DNA of 64,000 nt. Origin: Methylorubrum rhodinum. Its GTDB lineage: Bacteria > Pseudomonadota > Alphaproteobacteria > Rhizobiales > Beijerinckiaceae. Location: contig NZ_JACHOP010000013.1 in assembly GCF_014199935.1 (NCBI RefSeq), positions 62,001 to 126,000 on the forward strand, read 5' to 3'. Both the position numbers and the translations under genes were made by a program. Of the stretch, positions 53,675 to 61,181 are shown piece by piece; within the stretch, counting starts at the first letter, position 1, and each line of letters begins with the position of its first letter. The notes beneath the pieces were generated by a model. It was not told the DNA's origin. It did not search any database and saw only the letters and a list, made by a program, of their open reading frames with translations.

Positions 53675-55186
53675 ATGACCGATGCCTCGACGAGCTCACC
53701 GACCGCGTCGGAACCCCGGATCTCGACCGGCGTGCCTGGCCTCGACGACGTCCTCTGCGGCGGCCTGACGCCGAGCCGGCTCTACCTGTTGGAGGGTACG
53801 CCCGGGACGGGCAAGACGACGCTGGCCTTGCAGTTTCTGCGCGAGGGCGTCTCGCGCGGCGAGCGGGCGCTCTACGTCACTCTGTCGGAGACCACGGACG
53901 AGCTCCGCGCCGCAGCGGCGACCCATGGCTGGGCGCTCGACGGCATCGACGTCTACGAGTTGGTCGACGAGATGGGCCTCGACCCCGATAGCGAGCAATC
54001 GATCCTGCATCCCTCCGAGATCGAGCTCGGCGAGACGGTGAAGGATGTCATCGCGCGCGTCGCCGACCTGAAGCCCGACCGGGTGGTGTTCGACAGCCTG
54101 TCGGAGCTGCGCCTGCTGGCCCAGAACCCGCTGCGCTACCGGCGCCAGATCCTGGCGCTGAAGCGGTTCTTCGCCAAGCGCGCCTGCACCGTGCTGATGC
54201 TGGACGACAAGACCTCCGAGACGGGGGACGTCCAGCTTCATAGCATCGCGCACGGGGTGATCTCGCTCGACCAGATGCCCCGCGATTACGGACCCGAGCG
54301 CCGCCGCCTGCGCATCGTGAAGATGCGCGGCATCAAGTTCCGGGGCGGACATCACGATTTCCTGCTTGAGACCGGCGGCGTCAGCGTTTTCCCGCGCCTG
54401 ATCGCCGCCGAGCACCACGCGAGCTTCGACCCGACGGGCAAGTCGACGGGCTCGGGCGAGCTCGACCTGCTGCTCGGCGGGGGTCTGGTGCCGGGGACCA
54501 ACACCCTCCTTCTCGGGCCTTCCGGCATCGGCAAGACGACGACGGCCATCCGCTGCATGTTGGCCGCCCTGGAGCGCGGCGAGAGCGCCACCTACTACCT
54601 GTTCGACGAGGGGCTCGGGACGCTCCTGGCCCGGTCGGCCACCCTCGGCATGGACCTCGCCCCGCACATCGAGGCCGGGCGCCTCGTCATCACGCAACTC
54701 GACCCCGCGGAGGTCTCGCCGGGCGAGTTCGCCACGATGGTCCGGGAGGCGGTCGAGGAACGCGGCTCGGCATTCGTGATCATCGACAGCCTGAACGCCT
54801 ACCTGCACGCGATGCCGGGCGAGGAGTTCCTGGTCCTGCAGATGCACGAGTTGCTGAGCTACCTGAACCAGCGGGGCGTCACCACGCTCCTGGTCCTCGG
54901 CCAGCACGGGGTCGTCGGCGAGGTCCGCACCGACGTCGACCTGAGCTATCTCAGCGACTGCATCCTGCTGTTCCGGTTCTTCGAGGCCAAGGGCGAGGTG
55001 CGCGCCGCGCTCTCGGTCGTGAAGAGCAGGGTCAACGCGCACGAGCGCAGCATCCGCGAACTGAAGTTCGGGCCGGGCGGGCTCCGGGTCGGCAAGGCAC
55101 TCGGCGACTTCGAGGGCGTCCTGTCCGGCCTGCCGGCCTATCGCGGCAAGGTCGCGATGCTCGCGGGCCAGGGCGAGGACCGGTGA
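53675..55186 (+). CDS. KaiC-like double-domain ATPase
   Basis: The 503-residue product (ATG at 53675, GGAG upstream) has two tandem RecA-like domains as in the clock protein KaiC. CI has Walker A GTPGTGKTT at 41-49 and YVTLSETTDELR; CII has Walker A GPSGIGKTT at 281-289 and Walker B FVIIDSLNAYLH near 368-378. At the place of the KaiC phosphosites Ser431/Thr432 it has Ser424-Tyr425 (DLSYLSDCI). The acidic pairs that act in ATP hydrolysis and autophosphorylation read Ser-Glu in CI and Asp-Glu in CII. KaiC relatives hydrolyse ATP and can signal to kinases. No kaiB or kaiA is nearby. Its stop overlaps the next kinase start. Confidence 0.92.
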   Translation: MTDASTSSPTASEPRISTGVPGLDDVLCGGLTPSRLYLLEGTPGTGKTTLALQFLREGVSRGERALYVTLSETTDELRAAAATHGWALDGIDVYELVDEMGLDPDSEQSILHPSEIELGETVKDVIARVADLKPDRVVFDSLSELRLLAQNPLRYRRQILALKRFFAKRACTVLMLDDKTSETGDVQLHSIAHGVISLDQMPRDYGPERRRLRIVKMRGIKFRGGHHDFLLETGGVSVFPRLIAAEHHASFDPTGKSTGSGELDLLLGGGLVPGTNTLLLGPSGIGKTTTAIRCMLAALERGESATYYLFDEGLGTLLARSATLGMDLAPHIEAGRLVITQLDPAEVSPGEFATMVREAVEERGSAFVIIDSLNAYLHAMPGEEFLVLQMHELLSYLNQRGVTTLLVLGQHGVVGEVRTDVDLSYLSDCILLFRFFEAKGEVRAALSVVKSRVNAHERSIRELKFGPGGLRVGKALGDFEGVLSGLPAYRGKVAMLAGQGEDR

Positions 55187-57234
55187 CCGCGTTGCCCGCT
55201 TCCCACGAGGAACGCATCCTGGTCCTGGCGCCGCGCGGGCGCGACGCCGCGGTGACCGGGCAGGTGCTCGTCCAGGCCGGCGCGTGCGCCGAGGCGTGCC
55301 CGGACCTCACGTGCCTGCTGGACGGCCTCGCGGCGGGGGCGGGCGCCGCGCTCGTCACGGAGGAGGCGCTGGAGGGCGACCTCGCCGACCTGTTCGCCTG
55401 GCTCGATACCCAGCCGCCATGGTCCGACTTCCCGTTCATCGTGCTGGCCACCCGCCAGGCCGGGCGCCGATCCGAGCGCGCCGCGCGCCTGCTCGCCCGG
55501 CTCGGCAACGTCGTCCTGCTGGAGCGCCCGGTGAACGCCGAGACGCTCGCCAGCGCGGCGGCCTCGGCACTGAGGGCGCGGAGGCGCCAGTACCAGGCCC
55601 GCGGGCACCTGCTGGAGCGAGAGCGGGCGCAGGAGGATCTCCGCCTCGCCAACGAGGACCTGGAGCGGCGGGTGGCCGAGCGCACCCGCGAGGTCGAGGC
55701 GGCGCACGAGACCCTGGCCTTCGCGCTCGACGCCGCCGGGATGGCGTCGTGGGACCTCGATTACCGCACCGGCGCCTCGCGCCGCTCGCCCCGCTTCGAC
55801 GCGGTGTTCGGATACGGGGCCGGGGGGCAGGCGTGGGACCGGGAAGCCCTTCTCGCCCACATCGTCGAGGAGGACCACGCGGCCGCCGAGCACGCCTTCG
55901 CGACGACCGTGGAAACCGGCACGCTCGACTTGGAATGCCGCATTCGGCGTACCGACGGACAGGTGCGTTGGATCGCCCTCAGGGGGCGGATCAAGTACGA
56001 GGCGGGCGCCGCCGTGCGCATCGCCGGCATCCTGATGGACCGCACCGACCAGCGGCTCACCGAGGAGGCGCTGCGCCAGGCCCAGAAGATGGAGGCCATC
56101 GGTCAGTTGACCGGCGGCGTGGCGCACGATTTCAACAACCTGCTCACCGTCATCGTCGGCGGCCTCGACATGATGTTGCGGCGGCCCGAGCAGGTCGACC
56201 GGGTCAAGCGTCTGGCCGAGGCGGCCATGGGCGCGGCCCGACGCGGCGAGCAGCTCACGCAGCAGCTCCTGGCCTTCTCGCGCCGGCAGATGCTGCGGCC
56301 GCAGACGCTCAACCCGAACCGCCTGTTGCTGGACTTCAAGCCGCTGGCCGAACGCGCAGCCGGCGCCGCCGTCGAGCTCGCCTTCGACCTCGATCCCGCG
56401 CTCGACCCGATCCGCATCGACCCAGCCCAGTTCGAGGCGGCGGTGCTGAACCTCGTCGTCAACGCTCGCGACGCGATGGAGGCGGCCGACGGCCACGCCC
56501 GCATCGCGGTGACGAGCCGCAACGTCCGTCTCGGGACGGGCGCGGTCGCCGACCGTGGCGTGCCGCCCGGGCCCTATGTCGCCGTCTCGGTGACCGATAC
56601 CGGCTCAGGCATCCCGGCGGACAAGCTCCAGCGCGTGTTCGAGCCCTTCTTCACCACCAAGGAAGTCGGGAAGGGGACCGGGCTCGGGTTGAGCCAGGTG
56701 TACGGCTTCACGCGCAGCGCCGGGGGGTTCGCCCGCATCGATTCCGAGGTCGGCCAGGGCACGACGGTGAACCTGTTCTTCCCGCGCTCGACCGACCCCG
56801 CCGGCGAGGAGGTCGGCACGGGTCCGGCCGCGTCCATCCCGCTGCGGCGGGCCGGCGAGGGCGAGACGGTCCTGCTGGTCGAGGACGACGAGCAGGTACT
56901 CGCCATGGCGACCGAGAGCCTGGAGGAGTTGCGCTACAGGGTCGTCGTCGCCCGCAACGCCGCCGAGGCGCTGGGGCACCTCACGGGGGTCGAGCGCATC
57001 GACATCCTGTTCTCGGATGTTGTCATGCCGGGCGGCATGAACGGGTCGCAGCTCGCGGTCGAGGCGCAACGGCTTCGGCCCGGCATCAAGGTGCTGCTCA
57101 CCTCGGGCTACGTCGCGAACCTCGACGAGGGGCAGGTGATCGGGCGCGGCGAGCTGGCAGTGCTCAACAAGCCCTACCGCCGCGACGAGCTCGCCCGCTC
57201 GCTGCGGCTTGTCCTCGGGGGCGGGGACCGCTGA
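55183..57234 (+). CDS. Hybrid histidine kinase with degenerate N-terminal receiver, coupled to the KaiC-like gene
   Basis: The GTG start at 55183 overlaps the KaiC-like stop as GTGA. Residues 1-125 have the alternating strand-helix pattern of a receiver (RILVLAPRGRDAA, FPFIVLATRQAG, VVLLERPVNAETL), but the phosphoacceptor Asp is missing: a pseudo-receiver, as found in clock-associated kinases such as CikA. Then come a coiled coil (about 140-175), PAS (about 178-290), HisKA with His315, an ATPase domain (DTGSGIP, GTGLGLSQVYGF) and an intact receiver with Asp in LFSDVVMPGG. It is a paralogue of 22291..24705 from the PAS onward. It is the likely output partner of the KaiC-like protein. Confidence 0.92.
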   Translation: MTALPASHEERILVLAPRGRDAAVTGQVLVQAGACAEACPDLTCLLDGLAAGAGAALVTEEALEGDLADLFAWLDTQPPWSDFPFIVLATRQAGRRSERAARLLARLGNVVLLERPVNAETLASAAASALRARRRQYQARGHLLERERAQEDLRLANEDLERRVAERTREVEAAHETLAFALDAAGMASWDLDYRTGASRRSPRFDAVFGYGAGGQAWDREALLAHIVEEDHAAAEHAFATTVETGTLDLECRIRRTDGQVRWIALRGRIKYEAGAAVRIAGILMDRTDQRLTEEALRQAQKMEAIGQLTGGVAHDFNNLLTVIVGGLDMMLRRPEQVDRVKRLAEAAMGAARRGEQLTQQLLAFSRRQMLRPQTLNPNRLLLDFKPLAERAAGAAVELAFDLDPALDPIRIDPAQFEAAVLNLVVNARDAMEAADGHARIAVTSRNVRLGTGAVADRGVPPGPYVAVSVTDTGSGIPADKLQRVFEPFFTTKEVGKGTGLGLSQVYGFTRSAGGFARIDSEVGQGTTVNLFFPRSTDPAGEEVGTGPAASIPLRRAGEGETVLLVEDDEQVLAMATESLEELRYRVVVARNAAEALGHLTGVERIDILFSDVVMPGGMNGSQLAVEAQRLRPGIKVLLTSGYVANLDEGQVIGRGELAVLNKPYRRDELARSLRLVLGGGDR

Positions 57235-57244
57235 CGCCGGACGG

Positions 57245-58048
57245 CTAAGCCCCGTCCACGGGCAGGGCCGCCTCACGGAAAACAGAGGCGTCCGGAGGGG
57301 CGGTCTCGCGCAGCCCGGGTCTCAATCGCGGGTCGGTCCCCGCATGGCGGAGGTATCTCGGGTCAAACTCGGCCGCCGCCTCTAGGGCGGCTAGGTCCGG
57401 GATGGCGATGCGGCGGCCTTGGATCTCGATCAGCCCGCGCCGCCGCAGCGCCCGCAGAGAGCGGTTGACGTGGACGGACGTCATCCCGGTCGCGTCGGCG
57501 AGGTCGACCTGCGTGAGGAGGAGGTCGTACCCCACGTCGGAGGCCAGCCCCACGTGCCGGAGCCGCACTAGCATCTCGCACAGGATGTGGGCGAGGCGTC
57601 GCTCGCAGGAGCGCCGGCCGACATTCACGAGCCACTGCCGCGCCGTCGCGGCCTCGACCAGGGCGGCGAGGCGCATGGCCCGGGCGATGCCGGGGTGGTC
57701 GTCGAGCAGGTCCCCCACCGTCCGGGTCGGGATGTGCACCACGAGACAGGGGGACAGCGTGCCGATGGCGTGGTCCATCGCGTTGAGCAGGGAGACGTCT
57801 AAGTCGCAGAAGTCGCCAGGGATGAGGAAGGCGAGCACCTGCCGGTTTCCGTCCGGCAGGATCTTGTAGCGGCAAGCCATGCCTTCGAGAACGAGGAACA
57901 CGCCCCGCGGCGTGTCGCCCTCGCGGATCAGGTCCGTCCTGGTGGGGACCGCGACAGGGTGAGCGGCGACCTGCGTCAGGTGGCGTCGGTCCTCATCCGA
58001 CAACGGTGACAGGGCGGCGAGCTTCCTCAGCAACGGGTGGTCTAGCAT
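57245..58048 (-). CDS. Crp/Fnr-family transcription regulator
   Basis: The 267-residue protein has a cyclic-nucleotide-binding-type beta barrel (about 25-130, LIREGDTPRGVFLVLEG, FLIPGDFCDLDV), a dimer helix (about 130-160) and a winged helix-turn-helix (about 180-225, TQVDLADATGMTSVHVNRSLRALRRRGLI). The Cys cluster of Fnr for iron-sulfur binding is absent, so it is not a typical oxygen sensor. A 40-residue C-terminal extension is unusual. It is convergent with the kinase gene, 10 bp from its stop. Confidence 0.92.
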   Translation of the reverse strand: MLDHPLLRKLAALSPLSDEDRRHLTQVAAHPVAVPTRTDLIREGDTPRGVFLVLEGMACRYKILPDGNRQVLAFLIPGDFCDLDVSLLNAMDHAIGTLSPCLVVHIPTRTVGDLLDDHPGIARAMRLAALVEAATARQWLVNVGRRSCERRLAHILCEMLVRLRHVGLASDVGYDLLLTQVDLADATGMTSVHVNRSLRALRRRGLIEIQGRRIAIPDLAALEAAAEFDPRYLRHAGTDPRLRPGLRETAPPDASVFREAALPVDGA

Positions 58049-58678
58049 CGGTTCAACGCCCCGCGGGAAGTGCGCCCCCTGGGGAAGCTAGAGCGGATGA
58101 GGGCCTTTGGCATCGGAAAGTGCGTCCCGCGGCGCCGCGACGGTGGCCGGCGTCGCCCCGGCCCCCGCCGGAGGCCGTCTCTCAATCTGTGTGGTCGGTC
58201 AACACGATTGGGCCGTCAGGTCCCCACGCACGTGGAGCGGTGGTCACGAGGCCGTTCAGGGCATGCGACCCGCACGGATGAACCGCCTGATGTCTTGCGG
58301 GGGGGTTACGCAAGGCCGGATGACGCTCACAAAGGAGGGACGTGGGCCCTCGACATAGGCAGATGGGCGGTCGCTAATGTGCCTCAACCTGCTGATGTCG
58401 TGACCGCCCTGGGGAGGTCCGCTTCTCCGCTCGAAGCAGACGCCTCATCCGGCCAGCTGTTAGGTCCGCAAGGGGTCAAAAGGGTAGATTGCGGGCACGC
58501 GGACGGAATATCCAAGAGGGGGTCGATTTCGTAGAAATCCTGCCCTCGCGTCGCGGTTCGCTCACGTGCTGCGCGAGACGGCCCCTGCGATGGAGAGGCC
58601 GCCCCGCGATGCCGCCGAGGTGGGCGCCCGCTACGCCCGGCGGGATGCCGAGCGCCGGGCGGGGAAGGCGAAGGCCTG
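58049..58678. other. Long intergenic region with a dispersed repeat
   Basis: About 630 bp between the Crp gene and a small minus-strand gene. Frames here are Arg/Pro/Gly-rich and lack ribosome binding sites. It contains copy B of the repeat found at 19.3 kb, and at 58590..58682 a 30-codon frame (MERPPRDAAEVGARYARRD) that may be a remnant of a lost gene. Confidence 0.5.
58375..58478 (+). repeat. Dispersed intergenic repeat, copy B
   Basis: Same orientation and block order as 19281..19385: TAATGTGCC, TGATGTCGTG, AGGTCCGCTTCT and GCAAGGGGTCA. It is also outside any gene. Confidence 0.5.
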
Positions 58679-59014
58679 TTAGGCGGCGGCGCGTCCGTCG
58701 CCCCACACCCGGTACATGGCCTCAGCCTCGGCCGCCTCGCGGCAGGAGACGCGGAGGACACGAAGCTGCGCCGCCTCCTTGCCGCCGGCAATGGCCTCAA
58801 GGCGCTTCTCGCCCTTCAGCAGGCCCCGCGTGACGGTCGGCCCCTCCTTCCAGTAGCCGAAGGCGAGGTCGGCTCCCTTGAAGGCCCCCTCCATCCAATC
58901 GGAGTGGTTCACGCCGCTGGCGAGACACTGCTCCTGGATGCGACGGGCCTCTTCGAGCTCGGCGCGAAGGGTGGTGACGTCGATGTCGTTCTGGTCGGTG
59001 ATGCGCATTGCCAT
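58679..59014 (-). CDS. Small protein of unknown function (111 aa)
   Basis: AGGGAG before the ATG at 59014 sets the start (MAMRITDQNDIDVTTLRAEL). The open frame extends to 59344, but that extension is not protein-like. The product is helical and charged, with LEEARRIQEQCLASG, DWMEGAFKGADLAFGYWKEG and SCREAAEAEAMYRVWGDG. No signal, membrane helix or known domain. It looks like a cytosolic adaptor or small regulatory protein, but this is not assignable. Confidence 0.75.
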   Translation of the reverse strand: MAMRITDQNDIDVTTLRAELEEARRIQEQCLASGVNHSDWMEGAFKGADLAFGYWKEGPTVTRGLLKGEKRLEAIAGGKEAAQLRVLRVSCREAAEAEAMYRVWGDGRAAA

Positions 59015-59117
59015 TGTCGTGCTCCCTGGTCTTCGATGATGCCAAGATGCAGGGGCGCGGGTCGCATTTATCTGAATCGAATTCTTAAAATTCGACGCGA
59101 TGCTGAAAAAACAGCGT

Positions 59118-59396
59118 TCACCATTTGGAAAGCTTAACGTCCTCGAATCGCCCGCACCGCCGCGTCGTAGGCCGGGCGACGAGAAGCTCGCGGCGGAACG
59201 CCAGGCAGACGTCGGCGACCGCGGCCTCCCCCGTGTCGCGCGTCGCCGGCGCCGGTCCCTCGATGCGGACGTGGTGGCGGCAGGCCGCGCACCGGCCGGC
59301 GGGGTCCTCGCGGCGGAATCCCCGCACGTCGTCGGGGACGGCATGCGGCCGCGTCCCGGAGAGCGAGGTCAGAGACAGGTAGGCGTTGGCGGGCAT
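59118..59396 (-). CDS. Small Cys-containing protein of unknown function (92 aa)
   Basis: GGAGG lies a few bases before the ATG at 59396 (MPANAYLSLTSLSGTRPHAV). The product contains CAACRHH at about residues 37-43, a Cys at about 64 and RRCGRFEDV near the end. The CxxC...C...CGRFE spacing suggests a metal-binding or disulfide-linked small domain. A frame on the same strand but shifted (59134..59616) is less protein-like. Function unknown. Confidence 0.55.
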   Translation of the reverse strand: MPANAYLSLTSLSGTRPHAVPDDVRGFRREDPAGRCAACRHHVRIEGPAPATRDTGEAAVADVCLAFRRELLVARPTTRRCGRFEDVKLSKW

Positions 59397-59672
59397 GGCG
59401 GCCTCCGGAGGGGGGGACCGCATATCCTTCGCGCGAGGGTGCCAGAGTTCGACACATAAGCGACGAGGGGCTCGCGAACGTCCCCGGGCGCCGCCGCGGC
59501 GCTCCCGCCATTGAGGTGCCCGGCCGGACTAGGCGGCTGCCTGGAACCCTGACGCTGGCGGTCGACGGTCGATCCTCGCCCTCGAATCGGCGCACCGCAA
59601 GAAGGCGCGGTTTCACCCCCGAAACTGGTATCAGGCTGGTATCACTCGAATGGGGCAGCCCCAGGCAAGGAA

Positions 59673-59718
59673 AAGGCCGGAGAGCTAAACCGCTGTGCGG
59701 GTAGAGCTTTCCGGCCTT
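59673..59718 (-). terminator. Rho-independent terminator of tRNA-Gly
   Basis: AAGGCCGGAGAGCT at 59673..59686 pairs with AGCTTTCCGGCCTT at 59705..59718, giving a 14-bp stem with one wobble pair. Read on the minus strand it lies 7 bp after the tRNA and ends in a T-run (TTTTCC). Confidence 0.8.
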
Positions 59719-59725
59719 GAAACGG

Positions 59726-59799
59726 TGGAGCGGGTGAAGGGAATCGAACCCTCGTATTCAGCTTGGAAGGCTGCTGCTCTACCATTGAGCTACACCCGC
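59726..59799 (-). tRNA. tRNA-Gly (anticodon TCC)
   Basis: On the minus strand the sequence folds as a complete cloverleaf: acceptor GCGGGTG paired with CACCCGC, D-arm with AGCTCAATGGTAGAGC, anticodon loop CTTCCAA with TCC at the anticodon, and T-arm with GGTTCGATTCC. The 3' CCA is encoded (59728..59726). It reads GGA codons. Confidence 0.96.
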
Positions 59800-60006
59800 A
59801 CGAGGGGCCGGATATCACGGGGCGCGGGCTTTGAGAAGGTCGGCGGCGTCGCCTGATCCGCGTCCGTCGCGTGCCTCGGGATGACGAGGGCGGGGCGGCG
59901 CGTTCTTCGTGGAAGCGTCGCTCAAGAGCGTCGGGTCCGTCACGGAATGTTCGTAAGGGTCCGCGAAGGGCCGAGCAGAGGACGGAATCGAGTGTCCAGT
60001 CGCAGC

Positions 60007-61077
60007 ATGGCCGAGGAGAGCGACCCTCACGCGCCTCCTCGGCTCGCCGTCGATGCGGTGAGCCGGCGCTACGGGCCGGCCCTCGCCCTCGACCGGGTGT
60101 CGCTGGCGCTGGGCGCGGGCGAGATCCTGGCCGTGCTCGGCGATTCCGGCTGCGGCAAGAGCACCTTGCTGCGCCTCGTCAGCGGGCTCGACGAGCCGGA
60201 TGCGGGCGAGATCCGGGTCGACGGCCGCCTCGTCGCCGGGCGCGGGCGGTCGGTGCCGCCGGAGGCGCGCGGCATCGGGCTGATGTTCCAGGACTACGCC
60301 CTGTTCCCGCACCTCACGGTGCTGGCCAATGTCCGCTTCGGCCTCAAGCGCCTCGGCCGCGACGCGTCGCGTCGGGTCGCCCTGGAACGGCTCGGGGAGG
60401 TCGGCCTCGCCGAGCGGGCCGAGAGCTACCCGGCCACCCTGTCCGGCGGCGAGGCGCAGCGGGTGGCGCTGGCCCGGGCATTGGCGCCGCGCCCGCGGGT
60501 GCTGCTCCTCGACGAGCCGTTCTCGAATCTCGATGCCGGCACCCGCGAGCGGGTCCGGGCCGACACCGTCCGGGTCCTGCGGCAGGCCGGCGCCAGCGCG
60601 ATCCTCGTGACCCACGACGCGGCGGAGGCGGTCGAGGTCGCCGACCGTATCGCCCTGATGCGGGCGGGCCGCCTGATCCAATGCGGCACGGCCGAGGCTC
60701 TCTACCGCGCACCGGCGAGCCCGGCCGCGGCCCGGGCGCTGGGCGAGGTGATCGAGATCCCCGGTCTGGCCGCCGAGGGCCTCGTCGAGACGCCGCTCGG
60801 CTCCCTCCCTCGACCGGCCGCGATTGCGGACGGCGCCGTGCGGGTCTGCCTGCGGCCGGAAGCGATCCGGGTCGGCCCGGCCGGCGAGGGCCGGCCCTCC
60901 CGCGTGCTGCGCCGCGCCTTCGCCGGACCGGCCCTGCGTCTCGATCTCGCGGTGGACGGCCTCGACGCGCCGCTGCGGCTGAACCTGCCGCCCGACACCC
61001 CCGCCGCAGACCTCGTCGGCGTCGGCCTCGTCGCCGAGCGGGTGCTCGTCTTCGCCGACCGGTCGGAGGCGGACTGA
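60007..61077 (+). CDS. fbpC: Ferric iron ABC transporter, ATP-binding protein
   Basis: The 356-residue ATPase drives iron import at the inner-membrane face. It has Walker A GDSGCGKST at 45-53, Q-loop MFQDYALFPHLTV near 93, signature LSGGEAQR at 145-152, Walker B VLLLDEPFSNLD at 165-176 and the H-loop VTHDAAEAVEVADRI. A C-terminal TOBE-like domain follows (about 260-356), as in FbpC/PotA-type proteins. The start is the ATG at 60007; the frame opens further at 59881 but that part is Arg-rich and poor. It heads an ATPase, binding protein, permease gene order and may have its own promoter. Confidence 0.93.
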   Translation: MAEESDPHAPPRLAVDAVSRRYGPALALDRVSLALGAGEILAVLGDSGCGKSTLLRLVSGLDEPDAGEIRVDGRLVAGRGRSVPPEARGIGLMFQDYALFPHLTVLANVRFGLKRLGRDASRRVALERLGEVGLAERAESYPATLSGGEAQRVALARALAPRPRVLLLDEPFSNLDAGTRERVRADTVRVLRQAGASAILVTHDAAEAVEVADRIALMRAGRLIQCGTAEALYRAPASPAAARALGEVIEIPGLAAEGLVETPLGSLPRPAAIADGAVRVCLRPEAIRVGPAGEGRPSRVLRRAFAGPALRLDLAVDGLDAPLRLNLPPDTPAADLVGVGLVAERVLVFADRSEAD

Positions 61078-61090
61078 AGCAGAAAATATA

Positions 61091-61107
61091 GTTGGAATAA
61101 TTATAAA
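61091..61107 (+). promoter_or_regulatory. Irr-box-like (iron control element) site before fbpA
   Basis: GTTGGAATAATTATAAA matches 11 of 14 fixed positions of the iron control element TTTAGAA-N3-TTCTAAA bound by Irr in Rhizobiales. It sits in a strikingly AT-rich patch (61080-61120) 75 bp before the fbpA start, so it probably also contains the promoter. Confidence 0.55.
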
Positions 61108-61181
61108 CAAGAACCGCCTTGCCGGAGGCTCCTGTCCTGTATAACACCCGGATCGCATCGACGATCCGGGGGAGTTTTATC

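Noticed and set aside
58590..58682. A 30-codon frame (MERPPRDAAEVGARYARRD)
   Set aside because: It is very short, has no ribosome binding site and overlaps the end of the minus-strand gene; it may be a remnant but is not supported as a gene.
53400..58700. Search for kaiB or kaiA near the KaiC-like gene
   Set aside because: No frame in this stretch, on either strand, looks like the thioredoxin-like KaiB or the four-helix KaiA domain.
59726..59799. tRNA-Gly as the integration site of an island extending leftwards
   Set aside because: I found no integrase gene and no second copy of the tRNA 3' end in the window.
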